Below, piece by piece: positions 1-7,488 of a DNA stretch of 64,000 nucleotides (positions are counted from its first letter, which is position 1; every line of letters begins with the position of its first letter). The notes beneath the pieces were generated by a model. It was not told the DNA's origin. It did no database searches and worked only from the letters and a program-made list of their open reading frames with translations. Made by a program: the position numbers and the translations under genes. Source of the stretch: Streptomyces sp. Tu6071 (GTDB lineage Bacteria > Actinomycetota > Actinomycetes > Streptomycetales > Streptomycetaceae); NCBI RefSeq assembly GCF_000213055.1, contig NZ_CM001165.1, positions 4,052,945 through 4,116,944 of the forward strand. The letters run 5' to 3'.

Positions 1-2
1 GG

Positions 3-56
3 CTCGCGGGCGTCGAGCGGGCGATCGCGGCGGTGCGGGAGGAGAACCGTGCGTGA
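3..56 (+). CDS. C-terminal end of an upstream gene (partial)
   Basis: An open frame runs in from the left edge and stops at a TGA at 54-56. It encodes about 17 residues ending EENRA, with a helical, charged composition. Codon use is G/C-rich at third positions, as in real genes here. Too little is present to name a product. The deacetylase downstream begins 147 bases later on the same strand. Confidence 0.5.
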   Translation, partial: LAGVERAIAAVREENRA

Positions 57-203
57 GTGGGCCCGCGTCCCCGTCCCCTCCCGTATGTCGCCACCCCCTC
101 GCAGCTTTGTCCGCGATCGGTAACCGGGGTATCTCCGCAGGCCAGACGTATGACTAGATGGAGGCACGGCAACGGCGGCGACACCGAGGGGCGGGCAGCG
201 GAG

Positions 204-974
204 ATGGCACGGCACAGGGAAAAGGGCGGGCGCGGCAAGTACGTCGCGGCGGCACTCGGCGTCTCGGCGCTCGTCGCGGTGACCTCGCTGTGGACCGCGC
301 AGGCCGACACCCTCGCGGGCCCGGCACCGCGCCCGAGCGCGTCCGCGACCCACGCCGCCAAGCCCGAGAAGGTCGCGATCGGCATCGCGCACGCCTCGGA
401 CAAGGGCGCCCGCGGCGTCAACATCACGATCGACGACGGCCCCGACCCCACCTGGACCCCGCAGGTCCTCGCGGTGCTCAAGCAGTACGGGGTCAAGGCG
501 ACGTTCTGCATGGTCGGCACCCAGGCCCGGATGTACCCGGACCTCGTCAAGCAGGTCGTGGCGGACGGCCACCGCCTCTGCGACCACACGATCTCGCACG
601 ACACCGCCATGGACCACAAGTCCGAGGCATACCAGGCCAAGGAGATCCTCGACGCCGAACGGATGATCACCGAGGCGTCCGGCGGCGTCCGCCCCCAGTA
701 CTACCGGGCCCCGGGCGGCGCCTTCACCCCGTACAGCCGCAACCTCGCCGCGTCCCACGGCATGCGCCCCCTGGGCTGGAACGTCGACACGAAGGACTTC
801 GAGCACCCCGGCGTCGCGGCCATCGTCTCGACGGTCAGGAACGAACTCCCCAACGGCCCGACGATCCTCTTCCACGACGCGGGCGGCGACCGCGCCGAGA
901 CCCTGGCAGCGCTCCGCCAGGTCCTCCCCTGGCTGAAGCAGCAGGGGTACGCCTTCGGCTTCCCGGTCCGGTGA
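204..974 (+). CDS. polysaccharide deacetylase (NodB domain), membrane-anchored or secreted
   Basis: Family 4 carbohydrate esterase of 256 aa, expected to remove N- or O-acetyl groups from cell-surface glycans such as peptidoglycan or chitin-like polymers outside the membrane. After a basic N-terminus a hydrophobic stretch (about residues 12-33) acts as signal or anchor, followed by an Ala/Pro/Ser linker. All NodB motifs are visible: TIDDGPDP (catalytic base and metal Asp), HTISH (metal histidines), RAPGG, WNVDTKDF and ILFHDAGG (catalytic His). The frame is open further upstream and an in-frame ATG exists at 150, but 204 is preceded by purine-rich GAGGGG and gives a normal signal sequence. The natural substrate cannot be read from sequence. 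Confidence 0.88.
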   Translation: MARHREKGGRGKYVAAALGVSALVAVTSLWTAQADTLAGPAPRPSASATHAAKPEKVAIGIAHASDKGARGVNITIDDGPDPTWTPQVLAVLKQYGVKATFCMVGTQARMYPDLVKQVVADGHRLCDHTISHDTAMDHKSEAYQAKEILDAERMITEASGGVRPQYYRAPGGAFTPYSRNLAASHGMRPLGWNVDTKDFEHPGVAAIVSTVRNELPNGPTILFHDAGGDRAETLAALRQVLPWLKQQGYAFGFPVR

Positions 975-981
975 GACACGC

Positions 982-1491
982 GTGACCACGGAGATCTGGG
1001 CCTCGGCGCTGTCCCTGACGGGCGTCGCGCTCGGCGCCGGCCTGACGGCGCTCTCCCAGCGCGCCACGCAGCGCTCCGCGGAGCGGACCGAGGAACGCCG
1101 CCTGCGCGCGGCCACGAGCGAGTCCCGCCGGGCCGAACGCCTCCAGTCCGTCAAGGACTTCCTCGCCCGCGCCCAGGAAGCCGAACGCGCCGCCTACAGC
1201 CGCCCGGACTCCTGGGGCGAGGACGCGGACTGGCGGCAGCGGGCCGGGGACACCATGACGGCCCTGTGGATCGCCGAACGCCACATGACCCTCCTGTGCC
1301 CCCCGGCCCTGGACGCCTCCGCCCGCACCTACGCCCGCGCCCTCAACCAGGCCGTGTGGCGCGAGATCGGCGACACCGAGGTCAACGAGCACCTGGAGGC
1401 CGCCAAGACGGCCTTCATGGCGACGGCCCGCGCGATCCTCTCGCCGCCCGCGGACCCCGAACGCGACCGGCGGGACCCCGGGGAGCGGTGA
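982..1491 (+). CDS. hypothetical membrane-anchored coiled-coil protein
   Basis: A 169-aa protein starting at GTG 7 bases after the deacetylase stop, so probably cotranscribed with it. Residues about 5-25 form one hydrophobic helix. Residues 27-65 are rich in Arg, Glu and Ala with coiled-coil spacing, and the rest is predicted helical. No catalytic motif is recognisable. I do not know its function; it looks like one of the many small membrane-tethered helical proteins of Streptomyces. Confidence 0.7.
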   Translation: MTTEIWASALSLTGVALGAGLTALSQRATQRSAERTEERRLRAATSESRRAERLQSVKDFLARAQEAERAAYSRPDSWGEDADWRQRAGDTMTALWIAERHMTLLCPPALDASARTYARALNQAVWREIGDTEVNEHLEAAKTAFMATARAILSPPADPERDRRDPGER

Positions 1492-1530
1492 GAGCGGCGA
1501 GGGACGGTCACCTCCGCGCGTACGGGCCGG

Positions 1531-2370
1531 TCAGCGCAGCCCCGCGAAGAGGTCGTCCTCAGGGAGGTCCGCGCCCGTGGCGTCCTGGACCCGTACGAAC
1601 GTCTCCGTGCCCATCAGCTCCCGGAACCGGTCCTTGCCCATCCGGAGGAAGAAGATGTTCTCGCCCTGGCTCGCGTGCGCGGCGAGGGCGTCGAACTTCT
1701 GGTCACTGAAGGCGGCGGTGTCCACCCACGTGGTGATCTCCTCGTCCGGGAGGCCGATCTCGGCCATCGCGGCCAGCTCCTCGGGGTCCGGCTCCGGCAT
1801 GTCGGGCTGGAACTCGCGCATGGTCTCGCCGAACTGCCGCATCGCGGACCGGGGCGTCGTCGTCCAGTACACCTTCGGCGCCAGGCCGCTCAGCTCCACC
1901 GCCGCCATGGTGATGCGGTGGGCCTGGATGTGGTCGGGGTGCCCGTAGAAGCCGTTCTCGTCGTAGGTGACGACGACATCGGGCTCGTACCGCCGCATGA
2001 GCTCCGCGAGCCGCGCGGCACCCTCCGCGACGGGCGTCTGCCAGAAGGCGTCGGCCACGTCGTTGCTCGGCCACCCCATCATCCCGGAGTCGCCGTAGCC
2101 GAGCATCTCCAGGTCGCTGATCTTCAGCACCTCGCAACTCGCTTCGAGCTCCTCGCGCCGCATCGCGGCCACGGCCGCCCCGTCGTGCCCGTCGTCCCCC
2201 GGCTTCACACCCCCCGGCCCGTCCCCGCACCGCCCGTCGGTACACGTCACGAGCACGGTCCGCACCCCCTCCGCCGCATACCGCGCGAGCACCCCACCGG
2301 TCCCGGTGGCCTCGTCATCGGGATGGGCGTGCACAGCCATGAGGGTCAGGCCCCGGTCGTCGCCAGTCAT
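1531..2370 (-). CDS. PIG-L / LmbE family deacetylase (mycothiol MshB/Mca-like)
   Basis: Zinc-dependent N-acyl amidohydrolase of 279 aa. The N-terminal AHPDDEATG motif is the family's metal and catalytic signature, and a later HPDH motif supplies the second metal ligand. In actinobacteria this fold includes MshB (GlcNAc-Ins deacetylase of mycothiol synthesis) and Mca (mycothiol S-conjugate amidase). Sequence alone does not tell which, or whether another sugar amide is the substrate. The frame is open 21 codons upstream, but the ATG at 2370 has AAGGA at good spacing and begins just before the conserved strand. It is convergent with the upstream + strand pair and divergent from the VOC gene. Confidence 0.85.
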   Translation of the reverse strand: MTGDDRGLTLMAVHAHPDDEATGTGGVLARYAAEGVRTVLVTCTDGRCGDGPGGVKPGDDGHDGAAVAAMRREELEASCEVLKISDLEMLGYGDSGMMGWPSNDVADAFWQTPVAEGAARLAELMRRYEPDVVVTYDENGFYGHPDHIQAHRITMAAVELSGLAPKVYWTTTPRSAMRQFGETMREFQPDMPEPDPEELAAMAEIGLPDEEITTWVDTAAFSDQKFDALAAHASQGENIFFLRMGKDRFRELMGTETFVRVQDATGADLPEDDLFAGLR

Positions 2371-2385
2371 GAAAAGTCCTTCCGC

Positions 2386-2433
2386 ACCACTACGTCTCGT
2401 CCCGCACAAACCACTGCGTCTCGTCCCGCACAC
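2386..2433. repeat. two 24-bp tandem copies upstream of the PIG-L gene
   Basis: Positions 2386-2409 and 2410-2433 are direct repeats matching at 22 of 24 bases, sharing the block GTCTCGTCCCGCACA. They lie just 5' of the PIG-L start in the 411-bp divergent interval 2371-2781. They may be regulator sites or a slippage product. The rest of that interval shows no other clear gene or structure. Confidence 0.6.
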
Positions 2434-2781
2434 ACGGCACGCCTCCCGATCCTTACAGACGGGAGGCCGAGCCGGGTGGGGGCCGGGCGGCGGCGGGCCC
2501 CGCGGGGCAGATCACCGGCCGCGCCCGTACACCGGTGCGGCAGGTCCCGGGCGGTGCGGTCCGGAGGAGAGGGAGCGTCCCCCCCCCGTGGCACGTGGAG
2601 GCGTCGGTCTTCGGCCGCATCTGGATGTGCGCAACGGACGGCCGCCGTATGCGCGACCGACCTTCCAGGGCCCCCGACGGCCCGCAGGAGGAAGGGCAGC
2701 GAAGAGTTCCATAGGCGCCCGAATCGGTTTTGCGGCAGCCTTGGAGGCCGGGCGGGACGGGAATCGGGAAGGACGGCGAAG

Positions 2782-3540
2782 GTGACGGAGGCGATGGTGC
2801 GGGCGAACGAGACCACGGTGCCGGTGCTGCCGTGCGCGTCGGTGGAGGAGACGCTGGAGTTCTACCAGGCGCTCGGATTCGGCGTCGCCTACAAGCAGAC
2901 GCGGCCCTACCTCTACCTGGCGCTGGAGTGGAGCGGTGTCGCGCTGCACTTCGGGACGCCGCCGAAGAACATCGACCCGAGCAGGGAGGACGCGGGCGCC
3001 TGCCTGGTCATGGTGGACGAAGTCGCGCCCTACCACGCGGAATTCACCCGGGCCCTGCGCGCCGCCTATGGCAAGGTCCTGGCCAAGGGCAGGCCGCGCA
3101 TCACCCGGTTCCGGCCGGGGGCGAGCCGGTTCACCGTCGTGGACCCCTCGGGGAACTCCCTCATCTTCATCCAGCGCGACGAGCCCGCGGAGCTGGAGTA
3201 CGGCGGCTCGAAGAGCCTTACGGGCCTGGCCAAGGTCCTCGACAACGCCCGCGTCTTCAGCGAGTTCAAGAACGACGACCGCACGGCCCTGCGGATCCTC
3301 ATTACGGGCCTGCGCAAGTACGGGAGCACCGCCCCGCCCCTCGACGTAGCCCGGACCCTGGCCACCCTGATCGAACTCGCCACCGCCCTGGACGACCCCG
3401 AGGGTGTCGACGACTGGCGCCGCCGCCTCACCGCCCTCCCCCTCACCGCCACCGAACGCCACCAGGTCACCAAGACCCTCCGCACCCCCGAGACGCTCCA
3501 CCTCCCGCCCACTGCCACACCCCCGCATCCCCAGGACTGA
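2782..3540 (+). CDS. VOC (glyoxalase/bleomycin-resistance fold) protein with helical C-terminal extension
   Basis: A 252-aa protein. Residues about 10-135 match the beta-alpha-beta-beta-beta VOC fold: VPVLPCASVEETLEFYQALGF at the N-terminal half and FTVVDPSGNSLIFIQR at the end are typical of glyoxalase-like and drug-binding proteins. The C-terminal 110 residues are helical and Thr/Pro-rich at the tail, longer than a single-domain VOC protein. The GTG at 2782 has GGAAGG 9 bases upstream; an ATG at 2794 is only 2 bases from its GGAGG. Substrate unknown; drug sequestration or small-molecule isomerisation are usual for the family. It is the last chromosomal gene before the integrated array. Confidence 0.78.
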   Translation: MTEAMVRANETTVPVLPCASVEETLEFYQALGFGVAYKQTRPYLYLALEWSGVALHFGTPPKNIDPSREDAGACLVMVDEVAPYHAEFTRALRAAYGKVLAKGRPRITRFRPGASRFTVVDPSGNSLIFIQRDEPAELEYGGSKSLTGLAKVLDNARVFSEFKNDDRTALRILITGLRKYGSTAPPLDVARTLATLIELATALDDPEGVDDWRRRLTALPLTATERHQVTKTLRTPETLHLPPTATPPHPQD

Positions 3541-3737
3541 CCCGCCGCTGGAGCACGCGCAGCGTCCCTCCCGAGAGACCCGGCCCCCGCCGAAACCCCG
3601 GCAGGCGCCGACCACGGATCGACAACCTGAACAACGCGGAGGCGTCCCCTCGAACCGATCCCGCAACCGCACAAGCCGACCGGCTTGCGCGCCACCCCAC
3701 GACACAGACATCTCCGACCGAGAGCCCCGCCAACGAT

Positions 3738-3764
3738 GAAGGCCCAAGTCACCGACTCGGGCCT
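3738..3764. terminator. hairpin beside att1 (old tRNA-Gly terminator)
   Basis: A 12-bp stem (one G-T pair) with an ACC loop: AAGGCCCAAGTC and GACTCGGGCCTT. It sits 10 bases beyond the tRNA-like att1 sequence, the same place as the tRNA-Gly terminator at 40996-41022 and the copies beside the other two att sites. It is probably the original chromosomal terminator of the tRNA gene. Confidence 0.65.
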
Positions 3765-3773
3765 TACACGACG

Positions 3774-3815
3774 GAGCGAGGCAACGAAAACCGAACTCGT
3801 GCTCTGAACTTGGGA
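3774..3815 (-). repeat. att1: degenerate 3' part of tRNA-Gly (outer end of element E3)
   Basis: About 34 of 42 positions match the 3' half of the tRNA-Gly at 41031-41071, from the acceptor 3' strand to the anticodon loop (TTCCC on the minus strand). The stretches CGAACTCG and CTTGGGAA are exact. Most differences are transitions, so this is the most diverged and presumably oldest copy. It marks the far border of the array. Confidence 0.75.
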
Positions 3816-3879
3816 ATCAGTGGTGCTTGGACTACTGCAGGTGCTCTGAACTGCACTTTTCCTTGGACGGGGTGGTTGG

Positions 3880-4153
3880 CTATGGTCCATGGGAGTCGCA
3901 TCTGACCGCTGTTGTCCGCTCTGCTGGGCACGGATGGGGCACGAGGGCTGGCGGTGCGACGGGCCCAGTGATGTGTGTGCTCCGGGTGGGCTGGTGGCTC
4001 AGAGAGGTAAGGCGCGGACTTGGCTGTCGCAGGGTGACCTCGGCGACTGTGGCGAGCTCGTGCACACGCAGTCCGATGACTCTCGCGGCCTTGGGCGATC
4101 CAGGCGGAGAGCCCTTCGGAGTCTAGGACGGCTGTCTCGACGCGCTCGCTCAC
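3880..4153 (-). pseudogene. PIN-domain (VapC-like) toxin, remnant
   Basis: The GTG at 4153 opens a frame whose first 21 residues (AVLDSEGLSAWIAQ included) have the hallmark start of PIN-domain ribonucleases found in actinobacterial VapBC pairs: the first catalytic Asp lies in the VLDSE strand. After about 25 residues the similarity is lost in this frame, and weak similarity continues in another frame (VAEVTLRQPSPRL, about 4000-4060), which indicates frameshifts. The start overlaps the end of the antitoxin remnant as GTGA, the usual coupling of such pairs. It is not expected to make active toxin. Confidence 0.5.
3926..3943. promoter_or_regulatory. paired arm-type repeats at the inner side of att1
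   Basis: GGGCACG occurs at 3926-3932 and 3937-3943, exactly 11 bp apart (one helical turn). E2 has TGGCACG pairs at the equivalent place (11032-11048 and 35348-35365), and the preceding GTTGTCCGCT is also shared with E2. The best reading is binding sites for the arm domain of a tyrosine recombinase. Confidence 0.55.
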
Positions 4154-4349
4154 GAGGCGTCCGCGTCCTCGGAGGTGCCGGCGGAGCCGAAGCGCGTCCC
4201 TCGGCGAACTCCTCGTCGCTGAAGGGGCCGTGCTTCGCCTCATGACGGCGGAGACCGTCGCCCAGGAGGTGGTGCCGGAGCTGGCGGGCCAGTGCTTCCG
4301 CCACGTAGCCCACGCAGCCGGAAACGTTGTCCGTGAGAAACCCGAACAC
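4150..4349 (-). pseudogene. antitoxin partner of the PIN-domain remnant, frameshifted
   Basis: The minus strand encodes VAEALARQLRHHLL followed by RRHEAKHGPFSDEEFAEGRA, typical of the helical antitoxins that precede PIN toxins in Streptomyces. At about the EGRA point the expected continuation (FGSAGTSEDADAS then TGA at 4152-4150) lies in a neighbouring frame, so one base has been gained or lost. The N-terminal DNA-binding part is not recognisable upstream of 4349. Together with the toxin fragment this is a dead addiction module inside E3. Confidence 0.5.
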
Positions 4350-4607
4350 TTCCTGGCCTACACAGCGATCGCCACCAGCCTCTGCACCGGCCTCTGGGCT
4401 GCTCCGATTTCGGTGAAGCCCCTGATGCCAGGGTTACGATCCTGGCGAAGGAGAATCAGTCCTCCGGTCCGCAGGAGTCAAGCCCACCGGACTCCAGGAA
4501 ATGCAGAGCGGTTCAGGCGCCCTTTGAGTCGTCCGATCCCGGGTGCGACGAGTGTGGTGATTGCGCCTTTAGCCACGTCGTGGATCACATGAACCCCAGT
4601 GAACGTG

Positions 4608-5462
4608 TCAGAGGACGATATCGGCGACGCGCAGGATCTCGTCGATGTCGTCGCTGGTCGGATTGAGGATCAGTTCGTCTGCTCCGATCGCCTCGAACTC
4701 GCTGACGGTTTTCCTGATCACGTCCGCTCCTCCGCTCACCGCGGATGCGATGAAATCAGCGGTATCTGCTCCTGCGGTGGAGTAGTAGTCGTAGACGTTC
4801 GCCCGGCCAGCCTCGATATCCGCGACCGCGTAATAGGCGATAGCCACCAAATGCGGAGAGCCCTCACGTCCGGCTTCCGTCCACGCTGTACGCACGCCGT
4901 CGAAGGCACCGGCGATCATGTGTGCCGGGACCGACGCACCGATATAGCCACGGCCGGAGCGTGCCACGCGGTGATACGAAGCCTGGACCATGCCGCCGAA
5001 GAGCAAAGGCACCTCACGGCTGCCCTGGGGCACCAGCGGATTGTCGCAGCCGGCGGGAGCCTCGCCCCGCCACACGCTCTTATATGTCTCGATATCACGG
5101 TCGAGCCGCTTGCCCGTTCCGCGAGGGCCCAGACCCTCCACTACGAAATCGTCGGGCCGCCCTCCAAGGCCGATACCGAGGGTGAATCGGCCGCCCGAAA
5201 CACCGTCGATACTCTGCGCCTCCTTTGCCAGCAGGTGAGCAGGCCACACCGGGCCGAGGAGGACGTTGCTGATGAGCCCGATCCTGCTGGTGGCACCTGC
5301 CGCCGCTGCAAGCGCGACGGTGTCCATCACTCCTGGGTAGGCGACACGACCCACACTGCCCAGGGAGGCGAACCCCGATTCTTCGGCGCGCCGCGCCCAC
5401 TCTGGAATGACGTCCGCTCTCATATCGCGTATCTGATTGGGGATTCCGATACCAATTTTCAT
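4608..5462 (-). CDS. LLM-class (luciferase-like) flavin/F420-dependent oxidoreductase
   Basis: A 284-aa TIM-barrel flavoprotein of the bacterial luciferase family, many members of which use F420 in actinobacteria. Visible family features are the N-terminal MKIGIGIPNQ strand, the AEESGFASLG helix, RIGLISNVLLGPVWP and the cofactor-phosphate region GGRFTLGIGLGGRPDDF. Length is normal. The start has only a weak ribosome site (AGAAAG). The substrate is unknown. A frameshifted paralogue lies at 10292-10548 near the other end of E3, so the pair probably arose by duplication within one cluster. Base composition is lower in GC than the flanking chromosome. Confidence 0.85.
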   Translation of the reverse strand: MKIGIGIPNQIRDMRADVIPEWARRAEESGFASLGSVGRVAYPGVMDTVALAAAAGATSRIGLISNVLLGPVWPAHLLAKEAQSIDGVSGGRFTLGIGLGGRPDDFVVEGLGPRGTGKRLDRDIETYKSVWRGEAPAGCDNPLVPQGSREVPLLFGGMVQASYHRVARSGRGYIGASVPAHMIAGAFDGVRTAWTEAGREGSPHLVAIAYYAVADIEAGRANVYDYYSTAGADTADFIASAVSGGADVIRKTVSEFEAIGADELILNPTSDDIDEILRVADIVL

Positions 5463-5629
5463 GGGTTGTGTTCTTTCTGTGAATGGTCAGGGTGTCGGAT
5501 GGTCTTGTGCTCACTGCCGGGATCGCGCTTGCGGAGCGTGCTGTTCATTCGGTGATTCGGGGGTGTTGAGCGGTGTGAGAAGCCTGGCGGCCGACTTGAG
5601 GAGAGAACGGGGGCACGCCGTGTCCGGTC

Positions 5630-6403
5630 CTATGGATGCCCGCCGTCGACGGACAGGTCGATCCCGTTGGCCAGCCGGTTCTCCAGCAGGAAGCGGCAGG
5701 CGTCGACGATGTCGGCCATGCGGCCGAGCTCGCCGGTCAGCGTCTCCGACCGGAACTGGGCCAGAGTGTCGGCCAGTTCCGCCCGGCCCTGCCAGAAGGG
5801 GCTGTCGCCGATCGGTCCGGGGTGGATCGCGTTCACCCGGACCGGCGCCAGTTCGATGCTCAGCGTCCGCACCATCCCGGTCACGGCGGCGTTGACGGCC
5901 GTCAGGGTCGTCGAGCCGGGGTACGGGTAGTCCTTGGCGCCGCCGCCGAACAGCAGCACTGCCGCGTTCGGCGCCAGGCGTTCGGCCAGAGCGGCTATGA
6001 CGGCCGTGTACCCGACGACCTTTGTCACGGCCAACTGGCGCGCCGTCGTTATGTCGAAGCCGGCCAGACTATTGCGGTCGCGGACCATACCGACCAGGAC
6101 GAGCCGATCGACCTGGTCGACCGGAGTGAGCGCCGCGGCTACGGTCTCCGGGCGGCTGAGGTCGAGCGCCAGACCGGTGACCACGCCCAGACGAGGCGGG
6201 CCACCGTCATTGGCGACGGCCGGTTGATGCCCGGCTACCGTCGCGGCGGTCTCCACGACCTCGGCGGTCAGTTCTGCGGCTACGGTCTCGGCCCGCTTGG
6301 CCTCGCGCCCGGTGACGACGACGTTCGCGCCGTCGCGCAGGTAGGCGGCGGCCAGTTCCCGGCCGGTGCCCTGTGTGGCGCCGATGATGAGGACGTTAAC
6401 CAA
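5630..6403 (-). CDS. SDR-family (Rossmann) oxidoreductase-like protein lacking the YxxxK motif
   Basis: A protein of about 257 aa. The N-terminal VNVLIIGATQGTGRELA carries the classical SDR dinucleotide-binding TGxxxGxG pattern, and the C-terminal VRVNAIHPGPIGDSPF matches the SDR substrate-loop start. Where SDRs have catalytic Tyr-x-x-x-Lys, this protein has Leu-Thr-Ala-Val-Asn, so both residues are replaced. It may bind NAD(P) without normal oxidoreductase chemistry, or use another mechanism. The start is uncertain: the TTG at 6403 follows GGGAAGG, while an ATG at 6463 would add 20 residues of unconserved sequence. The 308-bp gap 6404-6711 shows no other gene. Confidence 0.8.
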   Translation of the reverse strand: MVNVLIIGATQGTGRELAAAYLRDGANVVVTGREAKRAETVAAELTAEVVETAATVAGHQPAVANDGGPPRLGVVTGLALDLSRPETVAAALTPVDQVDRLVLVGMVRDRNSLAGFDITTARQLAVTKVVGYTAVIAALAERLAPNAAVLLFGGGAKDYPYPGSTTLTAVNAAVTGMVRTLSIELAPVRVNAIHPGPIGDSPFWQGRAELADTLAQFRSETLTGELGRMADIVDACRFLLENRLANGIDLSVDGGHP

Positions 6404-6711
6404 CTCGTGTCCAACCTTCCCTTGGGGGGATGAGGGGCGATGGGCCTTGGCTGCCGAGTGCATGGGCAGGGCACTACGTGAATTGCGAGAAGCCGGGCTG
6501 GTCGTCCTCTCTGAAGCCGTGTTCAACCGAGTTTCGGTGCACGGGCCGGACAGGGCAGGCTCGGGCGGGGCTTCCCGTACCCCGCCGGCCCCTGGCCGGG
6601 GCGAGCCGGCCAGGCTCGGCAGGCTCCTCCTGCGGACAAGCGGATCGAGAACAGGGAGGCGCGGTGCTCTGCGGGAATGCGGGCCCGCGCCGGATCCGCT
6701 GTCGTCATCGA

Positions 6712-7404
6712 TCAGCTGGTGCCGAGGTCTGCGTCCCGGCTCGCGGAAACCAGGCGCTCATGGTGGTTCCGATAAAGACGGGTCCCGAGCGGGCGGCCGG
6801 CATGCCAGACGACAGCGGGAACGGCGGCGCGCAGCAGCTGGGCCTGCACCTCGCTCGCCCCGTGCAGGGCCATGCCCAGCATCAGCAGGCGCTGCGAGAA
6901 ACGCACTTTGCCCAGGGACGCCTCGACCGTCGTCTTCCACTCGCGTTCGGTGAGGTGGCGATCGATGAGCGGCAGAATACGCTGCTCCTCCAGCGCCAGA
7001 TGCTCATACAGCCCCGGCAGCAGACGCTCCGCGACGGCGGCGACGGCATCCCGGTCGGACACGTCGGCGGTGGCCTGCCAGCGCCGGCCGTTCGCGGCGA
7101 GCGCCTTCAAGTCCTCGTCTATGGCAGTGTGCTGCTGATTCATCGCCTCGATGACGGGCCCGACGTCATCGGAGCAGCGCTCCCGCAGCCGGGGCCACAC
7201 ATGGTCGTCCTCGCTGGTGTGATGGGCATGCAGGAAGTCGACCATCATCAGTACGTGGCCGGCGACGACGTCAGCGCCCCGCGCGTCACCGGCCGGCACA
7301 CCCACGATCAGCGCGGGCAGAGCGCCGAACTCTCTCCGCATGGCGTCGTGCGCGCCGATCATGTCGCGGCTGTCAGCCATCTTCTCGTTCTTATCGGTGT
7401 GCAT
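6712..7404 (-). CDS. hemerythrin/HHE-domain cation-binding protein
   Basis: About 230 aa. Residues 10-155 form the four-helix HHE domain, with His and Glu ligands visible in GAHDAM, FLHAHHTSEDDHVWP, NQQHTAIDED and LYEHLALEEQRILPLI. This is the diiron-binding pattern of hemerythrin-like proteins that sense or buffer oxygen, NO or iron. The C-terminal 70 residues are hydrophobic and Arg-rich and have no recognisable motif. An alternative ATG at 7380 would shorten the protein by 8 residues. It is divergent from the SARP gene over an 85-bp interval, so the regulator may control it. Confidence 0.8.
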   Translation of the reverse strand: MHTDKNEKMADSRDMIGAHDAMRREFGALPALIVGVPAGDARGADVVAGHVLMMVDFLHAHHTSEDDHVWPRLRERCSDDVGPVIEAMNQQHTAIDEDLKALAANGRRWQATADVSDRDAVAAVAERLLPGLYEHLALEEQRILPLIDRHLTEREWKTTVEASLGKVRFSQRLLMLGMALHGASEVQAQLLRAAVPAVVWHAGRPLGTRLYRNHHERLVSASRDADLGTS

Positions 7405-7488
7405 GAAAGAAGTTTTGAGACCGCACCTTTCAAACCGCATACAGCACGCATACCGCGGAGTCCTCACCACGTTGCCGCCGTCGGTGCC

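Noticed and set aside
4230..4592. 120-codon plus-strand frame in E3
   Set aside because: It is antisense to the antitoxin remnant, has no ribosome site and no domain; the minus-strand reading is better supported.
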